In this document: piece after piece, positions 22,550 to 33,649 of the stretch
How the letters are laid out: each line of letters opens with the position of its first letter
How positions within the stretch are numbered: position 1 is the stretch's first letter
Notes under the pieces: generated by a model
What the model saw: the letters and a program-made list of their open reading frames with translations, nothing else
Database searches by the model: none
What the model was told of the DNA's origin: nothing
Position numbers and translations under genes: made by a program
Origin: Haliclona indistincta
Lineage: Eukaryota > Porifera > Demospongiae > Haplosclerida > Chalinidae
DNA: 64,000 bases
Direction of reading: 5' to 3'
Assembly: GCA_964017065.1 (NCBI GenBank)
Contig: OZ024786.1
Span: 4,565,781-4,629,780 of the forward strand

Positions 22550-23312
22550 TGTTATGCGCAAACAATGGATCGGGACAATCCATGGATTGCACAGCACTTG
22601 CGCGATCCATGGATTGCGCAACCACACATGTGTCAAGCGTTCGTGCAAAAGAAGAAGACTGAAGGGAGCAAGGTGATCAGTCTAGAGAAAGGAAAGGAAG
22701 TCGTTGCATATCTTTTGCCGGCTGGCGAAAACAAAGGCGAGCAAGTTCTGGGTGAAGTAGTCTTGTGGATTTCGCCTATTAGATTACCTATGTGCATGCA
22801 GCTCTTGGACTCAGTGAGGAACTTTACTGTGTTTACCAGCCAAGAAAACGGTATGGAGCTGGAAGAATCAGGCAGTTTTCCACTGAATACTATAGCAGAT
22901 GCTACTGAGGCCTTCTATTGCTAGTGCATGTGATCACTGCATACTCTGCCCCGCAGCTATTACAGCCTGAACTCAAGACTCGTACAACCATATTCATCTC
23001 ATGTATCCGGCTCAACCTTGCTGCCTCAATATACATATTTACTAGCTAGAATACTACAGGCAATCAAGTTGAACAGCATTGTTGCCGGAGGTGCTTCAGT
23101 GACGAACGTCAGCGGTAGTTTCGTTGCCAGAGTCCGCCGCTTCTCACGAGCGTCCATGCATCAATGGTTAGGCCGAGATCCATACTTCGAGTCCCTCGTT
23201 TGCGCGATCCATGGATTGAGCAGACAATCCATGGATTGTTGCGCAAAGCACGGATCCATACTTTGGGCAGCGCAATCCATGGATTGTACCGATCCATAGT
23301 TTGCGCACAACA
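22550..23312. mobile_element. 763-bp TIR element with CCATGG palindromes
   Basis: Matching terminal inverted repeats TGTTNTGCGCAAACNATGG... continue into CAATCCATGGATTG at both ends. TATA flanks both ends (22546-22549 and 23313-23316) and is a possible 4-bp target duplication. The 14-bp palindrome CAATCCATGGATTG or a close variant occurs at least five times in the subterminal regions (about 22576, 22601, 23206, 23226 and 23274). A partial internal frame (22630-22924, ending FPLNTIADATEAFYC) is unrecognised. It may be a non-autonomous DNA transposon whose palindromes serve as transposase-binding sites. Confidence 0.75.
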
Positions 23313-23655
23313 TATACGCAAGGCTGACTTAATAAATATGGGAACTTAAACATCGTGAATCTTCTTAACAAAAAAGCGGAACAGTTACATTCACACTCAG
23401 ACAAACCTGGCGATGGTTCTGAATGATGCTAGTACGGTTGAATCCTGACAATCCAAGTCTGATTCAGAGAATAGACTCTTTTTATATAGACTTCAGCTCC
23501 TCTGCTCGCTGGGGCGTAACTTGCTTATAGTACATCGTATCTCTGTGGGACTTGGACTAGCTCGTCAAGCAAAATCTGCTCTGTCGCACAGTGTGTAGTC
23601 GGTTTTTTGGGAGCTAACAAGGGATTTTCCATCACAACCCTCGTCTGAAGAGTTT

Positions 23656-24453
23656 ATGCTATGCATTGCTAAGTTATCGGAATTGCTAGGAATAATCATT
23701 AATCTAACCAAGTCTGTAGCTTCTATAATCACCAAGCGGGCTGCTTACTTGCGTGTGAAAAGTCGGAATCTTCGTGGAGGCAGGCAACATGATGAATTTT
23801 TTTCGAGAAGCTGGACTATTACATTAAGTCAGGGTGACTTTAGGAGAGAAGTTGATGTAGTCAAAGAGAATGAAATTTTAAAAGGTGAGATCAAGGCTCT
23901 GAGACAACAATTGCAGGCTTCAGGTGATACAATTCGACGGATTCAGGAAGGTGTGAGTGGACGTGGTAAAAGAAAGAGTAGCGAACGCTCATATTCCGAT
24001 AGGCATCTTTGGCACTTAAAAAAGCATCGTGCTAGCAGCTCTCTTGCCTCATTGGCTTGGCTTGAGCAGGAAGGATTAAAGCCTCTTGTATTAGAAGTTT
24101 ACAATGTTAATAGTGGTTTGAAAGAAAAGATAGAACTTGGCAGCATTGAAAGTGTGCTTGGAGTTGAGGAAGGATCTGTGGATGACGAACAACGTGATGT
24201 AATTAGTATGATGGTGTATGTAAAAGATAGGTATAGTGTTTCGGGCAGTGCTTATCATGAAATGGCTAAATTCTGTAGAGAAATGCCCCGCTATTATAAA
24301 CTTCAGGGACGGATAAAGGCATTGAATTCTTTCTGGAATATTAAGCCTACTCCAAATGGAGTCAGTGGTGTACGTACAGCAGTCGTTGAAAGACCGACTT
24401 TTAGTACGATCAACTCACTTAATAGTATCTACCCCTCCAAATGCCTCCTCTAA
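23656..24453 (+). CDS. uncharacterised TE-associated protein, N-terminal part
   Basis: A 265-residue intact frame from ATG 23656. A coiled coil lies at about 78-112 (VKENEILKGEIKALRQQLQA). Towards the C-terminus are KDRYSVSGSAYHEMAKFCRE and then MPRYYKLQGRI...NIKPTPNGVSG. From memory, the (V/I)KDRYxVS.xAYHEMA...MPRxYKL...PTPxG pattern recurs in many multicopy uncharacterised proteins of sponges and cnidarians. The function is unknown and a DNA transposon origin is plausible. The matching C-terminal block is found upstream (22013-22440), so these are probably two independent broken copies and not one gene. Confidence 0.55.
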   Translation: MLCIAKLSELLGIIINLTKSVASIITKRAAYLRVKSRNLRGGRQHDEFFSRSWTITLSQGDFRREVDVVKENEILKGEIKALRQQLQASGDTIRRIQEGVSGRGKRKSSERSYSDRHLWHLKKHRASSSLASLAWLEQEGLKPLVLEVYNVNSGLKEKIELGSIESVLGVEEGSVDDEQRDVISMMVYVKDRYSVSGSAYHEMAKFCREMPRYYKLQGRIKALNSFWNIKPTPNGVSGVRTAVVERPTFSTINSLNSIYPSKCLL

Positions 24454-24469
24454 AGTAAATAAAAAAAAT

Positions 24470-26590
24470 TAGAGTGAAATTGTAGGTGCTACAGTAGCAG
24501 TACACAGCCTGGACTATAATAGTGATTGCTGCATATCCAGTTTCACGGCTTTATCACTACTACTTTCACAGGGCAAATGCCATTATCTTGTACTCTGGGA
24601 GGGCTATTCAAAATAAGAATCCTCCTGGATTGGATGGTTGACAGCGATATTAACGATACTGCAAAACAGTACGTTAAATGAACTCCTCATAAGCAGTGTG
24701 CATGACTAGTTGTTTTCTCCTCACAGATCCTACGCACATCCTACGCCATCTTTTCGTCTCATTGTTGATTTTGTTAGTTCGTTTGTCTGTGCTGTTAAGA
24801 GTAGTCTTCGTCGTGGTCCTGTTTGTAAACGTACATTCACCCTTACTGTTCCTACTGATGTTTTTAAGTTGTTTTTTTTAGCAGAAAACGAGCTGGTAGA
24901 ACAACTGGCTTAGCATTTGTGGATTACTTCGAAAGTACTTGGTATGAAACTTTCCTGTGCAGAGATGTGGAATACGCATGAAAATCAAGAATATAGGACA
25001 AAAAAACACTTAGAGGGGTGGGCACAAGCGAATCAAAAATCTAGTTAGTAAGACCTAAAATCTGACCTGAATTTTTTGAGTAAATAAACAAGGAGAAAAC
25101 AGCCACATAGATTATTGAAGTACGGCTGGGTGCTGGTGCAAGAGTTTCCAAAATATTAGCTCAAGTTATCACCACTTATAGAAAGATCAAGGAACTGAAA
25201 CATAATTTTGCAGAAAACTGTTACTCTAGATAAATGGAGTTTCAAACCACTCTTGAAAACACGTCTCCATCTCCCGAAGCGCCTCTCCGGCTCAGCTGCT
25301 CGACGTCGGCGAAACACGGCAGGCCTCATCGTTCTGTTGTTGCCTGAGTTTCAAAAGTTGGTCAGTTCTTTTCGAAGCCCACGGCGTTTTTGGGCAGCAC
25401 CAATAATATAAGCATACTTCAAGTGTAACTGTTTGCTTGAATTTAGTCTAGCTGAAGTGCGTCAATCAAACCTCACTAGCGGGAGCAAGAGGAGAGACCT
25501 CAGGAAACAATGCCTTCTTCACAAAGAAATCTTTACTGACAGCTAACAACTGCTCCAGTGAAGAGTGTACATACTAGTATAATTACAATATAGTGGTGCT
25601 GCTCGCTAGTGGTGAGTATTATTTGTTGGAATTACCATTCTACCTCTTGGTACATAAGTACCAAGAGGTAGAATGGTAATTTTCTATGCTGATCGATTTC
25701 CTTAGTCAATACAACACCACATTCGTCAATCAATAATGTTGAGTAGTGTAATTACCTTTTTGGAGCAGGATGGCAGATGAAACTGCTGCGAAGTAAAGCA
25801 GGACGACAACGTTTCAAGATGGTGCTGGTGCAAGATGGTGCTCGTTTCAAGATGGTGCAGGATCTATAATACCATCACAGACGTATCGGCTATCAAAATA
25901 CTCAGTGTTTAACTATGTTCGAGCAATGAGTACAGGCTTTAAAATTGTGAAGAGTTCACTGAGTTTCTTCCTGCAACAGACGCACAAAACTTCACATTAG
26001 CAATTGTACACTTTGCACACTTTATCACTCATTTAGATTATTGCACAGATGTCCCAAGCCAAGGCTAACACCATCCGCATTCAAACAACAGTGTCCCTCT
26101 ATAGTATCATCGATAATTCTTGCTTTATCTCACTGGTATCTTGTTTATTGTTTTGATATCTTACCGATAATAATACTTATTTCAATGAGTCTGTAGTACG
26201 TTGGTCCAATTGTGAACAATTTTATTTGCAAATAGACCATCACTTGAATAATCTACCTTTATTTATATACTGGACAATTATTGCAGTTATATTATCACAC
26301 CGAAGATAACTACCATCACAATGGTTGTATTATTGATTTACTTAGATCCATGATAAAATTATGCACACTTTATCACTCATTTAGATTATTGATGATTAGC
26401 AGATAAAGTATGGTATTTATTACATGCTATAAACCATGATCTATACCAGTATGTGGATGGTCTCTACATGCAGCAAATAGATGATTTTAACTATGTGTGT
26501 TTATATACAATAGGCCCACCTTTTATGAAGCCCTTCTGTGAGGATGAGCACGTTCGTAAAAGGTTCTTAGAGGCAGCTTCAAGCTCTTCT
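24470..26590. other. gene-poor stretch
   Basis: No supported gene. A 67-codon frame at 24710-24913 (HPTPSFRLIVDFVSSFVCAV) may be a remnant of the 23656 family but is unproven. A short duplication of CACTTTATCACTCATTTAGA occurs at about 26019 and 26365, and a small GATGGTGCTGGTGCAA repeat lies at 25817-25862. Confidence 0.35.
25631..25680. repeat. perfect 23-bp hairpin
   Basis: The arms 25631-25653 and 25658-25680 are exact inverse complements around a 4-nt loop (ATAA). Arm sequence begins ATTACCATTCTACCTCTTGG. It is too short and isolated to name. It may be a foldback remnant or a transcribed hairpin. Confidence 0.9.
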
Positions 26591-26604
26591 CAACAAAGTT
26601 AGAG

Positions 26605-27507
26605 ATGATCTCTTACCCTACTCTAACTGATTCTGAGTGCGAGGCATTGGACGCAATAAAGTGCCTTAGAGAAACATTTAATGATAAACTGCCTTCGCAA
26701 AAACAAGGCGACAAACCTGATAAGGATTGTTTTACATCTGTTAGCCGAGATGAAGATCACATCTATTACATTTATCAATTTCAAAGGCCATTTGTTGATG
26801 CCAACAGTGCAAAACCTGAACATTTTTGTTTTTGTGTACTGAAACCCCAAGCAAGAACAGACCAACTTCTATTATTGCCACTACATAGCAAAATTAAAGT
26901 TGAACTGTCATTTCAATATGTCTACAAGGAAAGAGCTTGTGAAATTAGGGACAGGTCAGCTTCAGCTTCTTATTCTGCAGCTGTTGATAGATGCGAAGAG
27001 ATATTTGAAAGCAAATTCTCAACAACAGCTTCAAAAACGCAATGGAAATCGTTTTTTGAATCAGTACGGCTCGAGCCAGCTGTAAAACGGCGTGTGGTCG
27101 AATTCTCACCAGATGATTATGTACACGCAGCAGAATTGACAAATAATAATGAAGTAAGAGCAAAAGTCACTGAAGTCCTAACTCCGCATGGGTTTACTGC
27201 GATTGGCAACGTTGCAAACCTACTGGGGGATTACAATCATCGAACATCAAGATTTTATTCTTCAAGACCTGACTTAGTTATTTTCCACAAGGATGGCATT
27301 GAAGCAGCAGTAATAAATAACAGGCTCATTGTTAATGATGATGATGATGACTGCATTAGCATTTGTGCAGCTGCAACTGAGAGCAAACAAGTACCAAAAA
27401 AAGCTGACGCGCAACTGTATGCTGGCATGGAGAAACTGGCGGGAGAGATTGCTTGGAACAATTTGACAGTTAAGGGCACTCTTTTTAAAAAAATTGTGAT
27501 ATTTTGA
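26605..27507 (+). CDS. uncharacterised 300-aa protein, nuclease-like?
   Basis: ATG 26605 opens an uninterrupted 300-codon frame with no low complexity except a DDDDD run near residue 248. A segment near residues 224-240 (SSRPDLVIFHKDGIEAAVIN) resembles the RPDxxI...E strand pair of PD-(D/E)XK-like proteins, but the usual ExK is not seen, so activity is doubtful. QLYAGMEKLAGEIAWN near residue 280 looks like a conserved helix. After the stop, short frames to about 27700 (QEEHDSQYTPAQYRLWANMI; NVPMFGISAKAGAPKGTN) look like lost C-terminal parts, which suggests truncation. A small exon-like frame ending SSSSQQS lies just upstream. A transposon origin is possible. Confidence 0.5.
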   Translation: MISYPTLTDSECEALDAIKCLRETFNDKLPSQKQGDKPDKDCFTSVSRDEDHIYYIYQFQRPFVDANSAKPEHFCFCVLKPQARTDQLLLLPLHSKIKVELSFQYVYKERACEIRDRSASASYSAAVDRCEEIFESKFSTTASKTQWKSFFESVRLEPAVKRRVVEFSPDDYVHAAELTNNNEVRAKVTEVLTPHGFTAIGNVANLLGDYNHRTSRFYSSRPDLVIFHKDGIEAAVINNRLIVNDDDDDCISICAAATESKQVPKKADAQLYAGMEKLAGEIAWNNLTVKGTLFKKIVIF

Positions 27508-28384
27508 TTAGCAGATGAAGTTGATGAGATTTTTACACAGCTGCAAGAGGAACATGATTCGCAGTACACACCTGCTCAGTATAGGTTATGGGCAAATATG
27601 ATACAAGTGGGTACACACAAGCATTACGATACACCGCCTATAATGTTCCAATGTTTGGAATCTCAGCAAAGGCTGGGGCACCTAAGGGAACTAATTTAGG
27701 TGTGGCTGAGGGTCTAATGCGCATATGAAAGAAACCCTCTGAGTGTTCTTGTTCTTCACAAACTCCTCCTAGAACGCCTACTGACTCTCCAGCATCTTGT
27801 CCAACAGTACGATCTAAATATATTCAACAACTGAAAGAACTACGAGATTATATTCAGGAATTGTAAAACAAAACTATTGTGTTGTACATGTTGTTTAGAA
27901 ACATGATTCTTGCTCAGGCATACCCTACAATTTACTAATTGTAGTGCTAAGTAGTTCAAAGGCTGGATTAGACATTAGACATTAGACCAACATTTCAAGA
28001 TAGCTGAAAAGCACTGTAGCATGAGTATGTCTGATAAAGTACTAAGCAGTGCCCTTAGGGGGATACAATCGCCAGATGTTGTTAATAGGTGTAATGACTC
28101 CACTAGTGATCTTTGGAAAATGCTGTCGGTCCATCTTAAGGGGTGTCTACACCTGAGCTGGCTTGGCACTCAATGCGCATCAAACCGGATTGAATGCGCA
28201 TCTGTCGCGTCCACACCAACTCTGTGCCAATGCGCATCGAATGGAACCGGTTCGAATCCGGATTAATCCCAATCCACCTGCAGAGGTGGTTTCAATCCAG
28301 TTGAAGTGGATCGCGCAATTGCGCAATGCGCTAGCAGGCAAAAGTGGGCGTATTTCACGTGACTACGACTGAATACTCCACGCG

Positions 28385-29664
28385 ATGGCGGGCTGGACGG
28401 TGAATGCCACCAAAGCGCTCGTGGCAGTCTGGAGCGAGGAGAACGTCCAAGCACAGCTAGATGGTGTGAGCAGGAATAAGCCTATCTTCGAAAGAATTGC
28501 CAAGGAGCTGGCAGAGAGAGGGTATCAAAAAACTTACCAACAGTGCAGGACCAAAATCAAAAATTTAACTCAAAAATACAGAAAGGTTAGCTTTCTGTGG
28601 AGTGGAATATTAATAAAGTTGGTGTAACAGGCCAAGGACAAGAACAGATTGACGGGTGAAGAGCCCCACTCTTGCCCCCATTATGAAGAGCTAGACTCTG
28701 TTTTGGGGACCAGGGCTGCCTCCTCGCCAGTAGCAATCCTGGAAAGTTGTGAGAAGACAGGTATGTACCAGGTTATAGGTATTGTTTGTGTGGATAATTC
28801 TTTATTAAATTAGGCCCACGAAGAGTTAATATTGTCGAAGATACTGACTCATCTGCAGGTAGTGTTGAGCTTTGCCGATATCACTACATTTCATTCAGTA
28901 TTGTATACAACAGAAACCGATGGACCACGGGAAGGATCTTCACGTGAAGGACAGTCATCATCAAAGGAAGGATCATCGTCAGGTGAAGGGACGTCATCAG
29001 GTGAAGGGATGTCATCAGGTGAAGGGACGTCACGTGAAGGGACGTCGTCAGGTGAAGGATCGTCGTCAGGTGAAGGATCGTCGTCACGTGAAGGATCATC
29101 GTCACGTGAAGGATCATCGTCACGTGAAGGATCATCGTCACGTGAAGGGTCATCATCTCATGAAGGACCTAAAGCTGGTGATAAAGGAGTTAAAACAAAC
29201 CCTAAAGGAACACGAACGAGAGGTTTGTGTTTATAAATCCACTTAATGTTACCGTAATCATAAATTGCATTATAGGTAACAAGAGAAGGTCATTGAACGA
29301 TACTTGTGTGGAACCGACACTAGGAGATATTCTAACAAAATTTGTTGAAGTGTCCGAGGAGTGTGAAACAAAGAGGCAAAAGGTGGAGTTGGAAGTGAAA
29401 GAGAAGCATAGAGAGCAGGAAAGAAGGCACGAGGAAAGAATGATGACTATGATGATGGGTTTTATGACAAGGATGATGGCAGGCACTCAACAGAGTATAC
29501 ACATGTCACCTTACCAAGATATGCCAGTTGGGCATTCTCCATCATCTTCTCGGCAGAATCTCACCACACCAATTTACCCTGGTACTCCGTCTTACTCCAC
29601 ACCACCTGGACCATATCACTTTGATGCAGGGCCCCATTCACCCTCTTACTTTGACTCAAATTAG
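28385..29664 (+). CDS. Harbinger Myb/SANT-like DNA-binding protein
   Basis: Four exons inferred from GT-AG sites: 28385-28585, 28631-28760, 28914-29222 and 29276-29664. They join in frame to 342 residues. Exon 1 carries a Myb/SANT (trihelix, MADF-like) domain: WSEENVQAQLDGVSRNKPIF then ERIAKELAERGYQ...QCRTKIKNLTQKYRK. Exon 2 has the usual HYEELDSVLGTR. Exon 3 is a GSSS(R/G)EG repeat coded by an 18-bp minisatellite. Exon 4 has a charged helix (EKHREQERRHEERMM) and a Pro/Ser tail. In this superfamily the Myb-like protein carries the transposase to the nucleus and binds near the element ends. It is required with the transposase for movement. Confidence 0.9.
28920..29160. repeat. 18-bp coding minisatellite
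   Basis: About a dozen units related to TCGTCACGTGAAGGATCA, coding SSSREG or SSSGEG. It lies wholly in exon 3 of the Harbinger Myb gene and keeps its frame because the unit is 18 bp. Confidence 0.9.
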
Positions 29665-29715
29665 TGACAATGATTATTAATGAACATTGTGGTATGATTA
29701 TGATACTATCATGTG

Positions 29716-31144
29716 TCACTGACTAGCAAAATGTTGCACGAAAGCATCACGAATATCATTAGCACTTGCTGTGTTTGTTGAAGCACGTGACGATGATGAA
29801 TGTGTTGGATTGGCAGATCCTGTGGGTTGGCTTTGTAACCATTCCTCGAGGAAATCATCTTTCTTAAGCTCACAAATGTTGTGCAAGACGACACATGCTG
29901 CAACAACATGAGATACATTGTCTAGCTTAACATCCAGCCTCTTTAACAAACATCGCCATCTTCCCTTTAGTCTTCCAAAGGAATTTTCTACTATCATCCT
30001 TGCCCTGCTTTGTCGATAATTATACAAGCGCTGATCATCTGTTATCGTTGGTGTTTCTGGAAACGGTTTAACTAGCCACTTCAAAGCAGGGTAGGCGGAA
30101 TCTCCTAAAATTACCAAGGGAACCTGAGGTGTGAAAAAATGAAAGCTGTAACATACTACAAAATTGCATACGGAAGCAAACATACATCCACTCCAGAAAT
30201 AGTACGTTTCCAATCAGGAAAGAGAGAAGAATTTGTTCCCTTTTGATATAGCAAGGAGTTAGTAAATACCCTCGCGTCATGAACCTTTCCTGGCCATCCA
30301 ATGCATACGTCCATGAACAATCCCAAATGGTCGACTAACCCTTGCATGATGACTGAGTAATAATTCTTACGGTTGTAGTAGTCAGAAGCGCATTCAATAG
30401 GACGTACGATGGGTATGTGAGATCCATCGATAGCGCCGACAGCCTGAGGAAAACCCCAGTCACTCTCAAAGCCATTGACTATTTCTCTCAACTTTTCTCC
30501 TCTAGGAATGTAGACGTATTCTGAAAACAAGTGGGTAGATATTGCTTTGCAAGTCTCTATCACTATCCTGCCAATAGTTGATCGACCTAGTCCAAAAAGA
30601 TCACTCAATGTTCTGTACTCAATATTGGTAGCCAATTTCCAGACTGTCACAGCCACTCTCTCCTCTACTGAAACAGGCTGTCGAAATCGAGTAACCTATA
30701 TGCACAAATACAGTGATAACAAAACTGTACAATCGTAAAAATACATAGATACCTTTTTTGTAATGTAAGGACGAAGGTTGTCACAGAGAAACAAGAAAGT
30801 GCCCTTTGTCATTCTGAGATTTTCTTTCCACCATTCTTCTCCAACAACGCCACTTCGAACTGCCATCCACCAATCACGAGAGCGTGGCTTACACCATACA
30901 CTACGAATCCTAGGAATACTGCTACAATGCCTTCTCCACGCATTGTAGACTACCAGCGCAACTATCCTGTAAGTATTATTACAATAGTGATGTGCAGCCT
31001 ACAACATAGACAAACTAGTACTCACGTTCGTCGTCTTCTTCTCCTATGCACCAATCTTTGTTCCCACACACTGCGCTTATCAGTGCTGTACAGACGCCAT
31101 ACATACCAAAGGAAGAAGAGGGCCACAAATTGATCAGGCGCCAT
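29716..31144 (-). CDS. Harbinger transposase (DDE_Tnp_4)
   Basis: Four exons on the minus strand: 31144-31026, 30966-30753, 30695-30186 and 30123-29716. All junctions are GT-AG and the total gives 416 residues. The start is ATG 31144 (MAPDQFVALFF). The catalytic triad is visible: first Asp in AIDGSHIPI, second Asp in VILGDSAYP, Glu in ARMIVENSFGRLKGR. A YYSVIMQGLVD...GWPGKVHDARVF block is typical of Harbinger nucleases. An N-terminal helix region ends CDNLRPYITKK. The enzyme would cut at the TIRs and insert at TTA/TAA. No stop or frameshift is seen, so it is probably functional. Confidence 0.92.
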
Positions 31145-31771
31145 GATTTTACTGGAGCACGTGACGATCATATGCAAAATGTAGGCGTGGCTGAGACAAT
31201 TCGACTCGACGGTGCTTTATTGGCTATAGTGTAGACGCGACTATTGCGCATTGAACGGGATCTTGATGCGCATCGTTCGATCCGGCTAGATGTGTATCGG
31301 TCAATCCAGATTAAGCCAGCTCAGGTGTAGACACTCCTTTAGGGTGCAAGGCCTGTATAAATAAGTTTCTCTGGTGAAGACGCAATGACTAAGTCGTGTC
31401 CTCGATGTGCTACAATACGCAGAAGCGGTACGGCATTGTGGGCTTGATGAGTTTCTTGCCGGAATTCAGGATATTATGCAAGATTGTGAAAATACAGACT
31501 AGAAATTCAGTACTGATAACATGCATGCATCACCATCTGTATCTGACACTGCTGTACCCAGTGATAACAAGCTGAATGCAGAATTGCCGGAATCTGTCAC
31601 TCACATATCAGCATTGGCCGAATCAGCATCTGTTTCTGTTCCCCCTCTGTAAAACAAGCTACATCACCATCAGTAAAAACAAGGTATCATGTATACAAAT
31701 CTAGCATGTACTTTGGCTTTCTTTGACTTATAGATTGCTTCCCTTCGAATTTCTCTTCCAAGACCATCCCC

Positions 31772-32197
31772 TTGCTGGATAACTTCGATGGCATTGTCAG
31801 GAACGCCTTCGAAAACAGCGGAATAGCTGGGAATAAAAAGACCTGCCTGCTGTATCAAGCTGGTCAGTTTTATTTCCAACTATGTCCTGAACCTACACCA
31901 TCCGAGTGTGAGACTATGGCTATCACACTGTGTGACAGCCATCCTCAACTGAAAGACAGAAATATTTCAGTGTCGCACATAGTGGGCTGTGGAAAGGCAA
32001 AGAATGTGGCACTGAAGAGTGTGGCACCTGGGATTGATTATGAACAAGTAATCAATTCTAAGGAAGTTACTATCATGGACATTATGATTGTAAAAATGTT
32101 CAAACCATCATACAAAAAACAGTCAAGAAACAGTTATCACAGCTATTTAGAAACTTCAGGAGGAGATCTGAAGTACCTCAAAATAGGGAATCAATGA
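31772..32197 (+). CDS. uncharacterised ORF
   Basis: A 141-codon frame with several GT/AG possibilities around its start. It contains QLCPEPTPSECETMAITLCD and then SHPQLKDRN, which vaguely recalls the SPxECxxMAxxLxxxHPxLKD segment seen next to DNA-binding or SAM-like modules in multicopy invertebrate proteins, but I cannot name a family. Stops soon follow, and downstream sequence to 32530 has no clear frame. It may be part of a decayed transposon. Confidence 0.25.
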   Translation: MLDNFDGIVRNAFENSGIAGNKKTCLLYQAGQFYFQLCPEPTPSECETMAITLCDSHPQLKDRNISVSHIVGCGKAKNVALKSVAPGIDYEQVINSKEVTIMDIMIVKMFKPSYKKQSRNSYHSYLETSGGDLKYLKIGNQ

Positions 32198-32589
32198 AGA
32201 AGATCTCTCTGTGCAATTATGCTGCACCGGCAGACACTTGTGCCGTGAAATAAAAAGAGGATGATGTAACCTACAAAAGGGATTGCCAACTATTGAAAAC
32301 AGAAGCAGGGCAAAAGTTTTCTAGAGTGGATTTAATCCATGGTCTTATGACACAAATACTGCAGGAGGCGCCAAGCCATCGAGAGCCCAGCTAAAGCAGC
32401 GGAAGTAATTTTAGAGGAGCACAGTTACCTCAAAGACTCGAAGAAAGCGACAAAGTTTTAATTCGGATGCTTTGAGATATTTAAAACAAACATACAAGTA
32501 CTTTGTTGAAGTAAATAATATTATAATATTCTATGGGGCATCAAGTTGGGAACTGAGAATAGTAGAAACGTACGAAACAGTTATATTAA

Positions 32590-32944
32590 ACCTTATTGGG
32601 CAAGCAGAGATGGAGATGTAAAGTTAGACAGCACCCAATTATACAGTGGATTTGTTGAGTGTTTCTTTAGGCAGAACATAGAGATCAACGGAGAACGACA
32701 TAATGCACTCATGGCTTCTGTTAAATGGTTTCAGCATCATCCATGCCAACATCAGCTACGGCGCTATAACAAAAGACACGATGCTGTCCTAAAGTCTCTT
32801 TCAGACTTTATCTGCTCCCATCTACCACATGACTTTGAGCTAAACGCTGACCTACCAAAGTCAAAATACAATCCTCCACCCTGTATAAAGGTTGGCGACA
32901 TACGACCTGACATTATATACTGGTCTGAGTCGATTTTGATTTGA
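32590..32944 (+). pseudogene. composite TE fragment (LINE-like tail)
   Basis: The frame shows MASVKWFQHHPCQHQL followed directly by RRYNKRHDAVLKSLSDFICS and KVGDIRPDIIYWSES. The RY.xRHDxVL...DxRPDI pattern resembles the region after the reverse transcriptase domain in LINE-type proteins. The VxWFQxHPxxH block looks like a different family, so a fusion junction lies near 32757. The frame stops right after the RPDI motif. Assignment is tentative. Confidence 0.3.
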
Positions 32945-33649
32945 AAATATGCACCTATTAAATTACACTTCATGATTACTTCAATGAACGGATGGAATGT
33001 GAATTGCGACATATGTTAGTGTGAGACTTTACTTGGATTTTTCTCTTTCAAGCATTGCACCAAGGAATCAGTAATCTCTCTCTTAAACTTTTGTCTTTTT
33101 CTTTTCTCTTTTCTTTTCTCTCTGTGAGACATAGCTGCGACTGCTGACTAACATTAATCAAACATCCTTTGTGAGTGATCCATATTGATACAGTGCAATA
33201 GTGCAGAGCACAAAATAACGTCCGGCCACCGGCCAATTTCCTCGCAATCAAGCAAATGGGCCGAGCAAATACATGCTCGATCGGTCATTCTGTCCGGGCA
33301 TTCTTTAATGATCTAAGGCTATTGTTATACTTAGCACTTACCTGGGGCAACTTTCCAAGCCTGCAAAAGGCTCTTCTCTGATTGTAGGCCATGTAGGCCC
33401 AACACAAAAACGCACGCATGTGCTTACTACTGCAGACATTCTATTTAACGCCCCAAACGCCACACCTATTATTGCGACCACGCCCCTATGACCGACTAAA
33501 ATTGAATGATGACCGGACAAAATGTACATTGACTGGACAAATGACCACCCATGCTCAAAAATTATTTTTGGCTCTGATAGTGTGTCACATATGACCTATC
33601 ATCTGTGATATACATGTGATACCAATCAAATACAACTCAAATTCAACCT

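Larger units (their letters stand above)
28139..31338. mobile_element. complete PIF/Harbinger DNA transposon
   Basis: A 3,200-bp element with TTA on both sides (28136-28138 and 31339-31341), the target duplication expected for this superfamily. Inverted ends begin AGGGGTGTCTACACCTGAGC and AGGAGTGTCTACACCTGAGC, and subterminal repeats follow (ATGCGCATC, CCGGATTGA). It holds the two genes typical of the group: a Myb/SANT protein on the plus strand and a DDE transposase on the minus strand, converging with a gap of about 50 bp. Both spliced frames are open from start to stop, so the element may be autonomous. Confidence 0.95.

Noticed and set aside
24696..24881. Hydrophobic 61-codon ORF resembling a membrane protein
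   Set aside because: The same DNA in another frame gives a more protein-like sequence, so the hydrophobic frame is likely a shadow.
28250..28265. tRNA T-arm-like GGTTCGAATCC
   Set aside because: No cloverleaf can be drawn around it. It is part of the Harbinger subterminal repeats.
28872..29246. Second plus-strand ORF (His/Lys/Val-rich) over the Harbinger minisatellite
   Set aside because: Shadow of the SSSREG-coding frame that connects correctly to the Myb exons.
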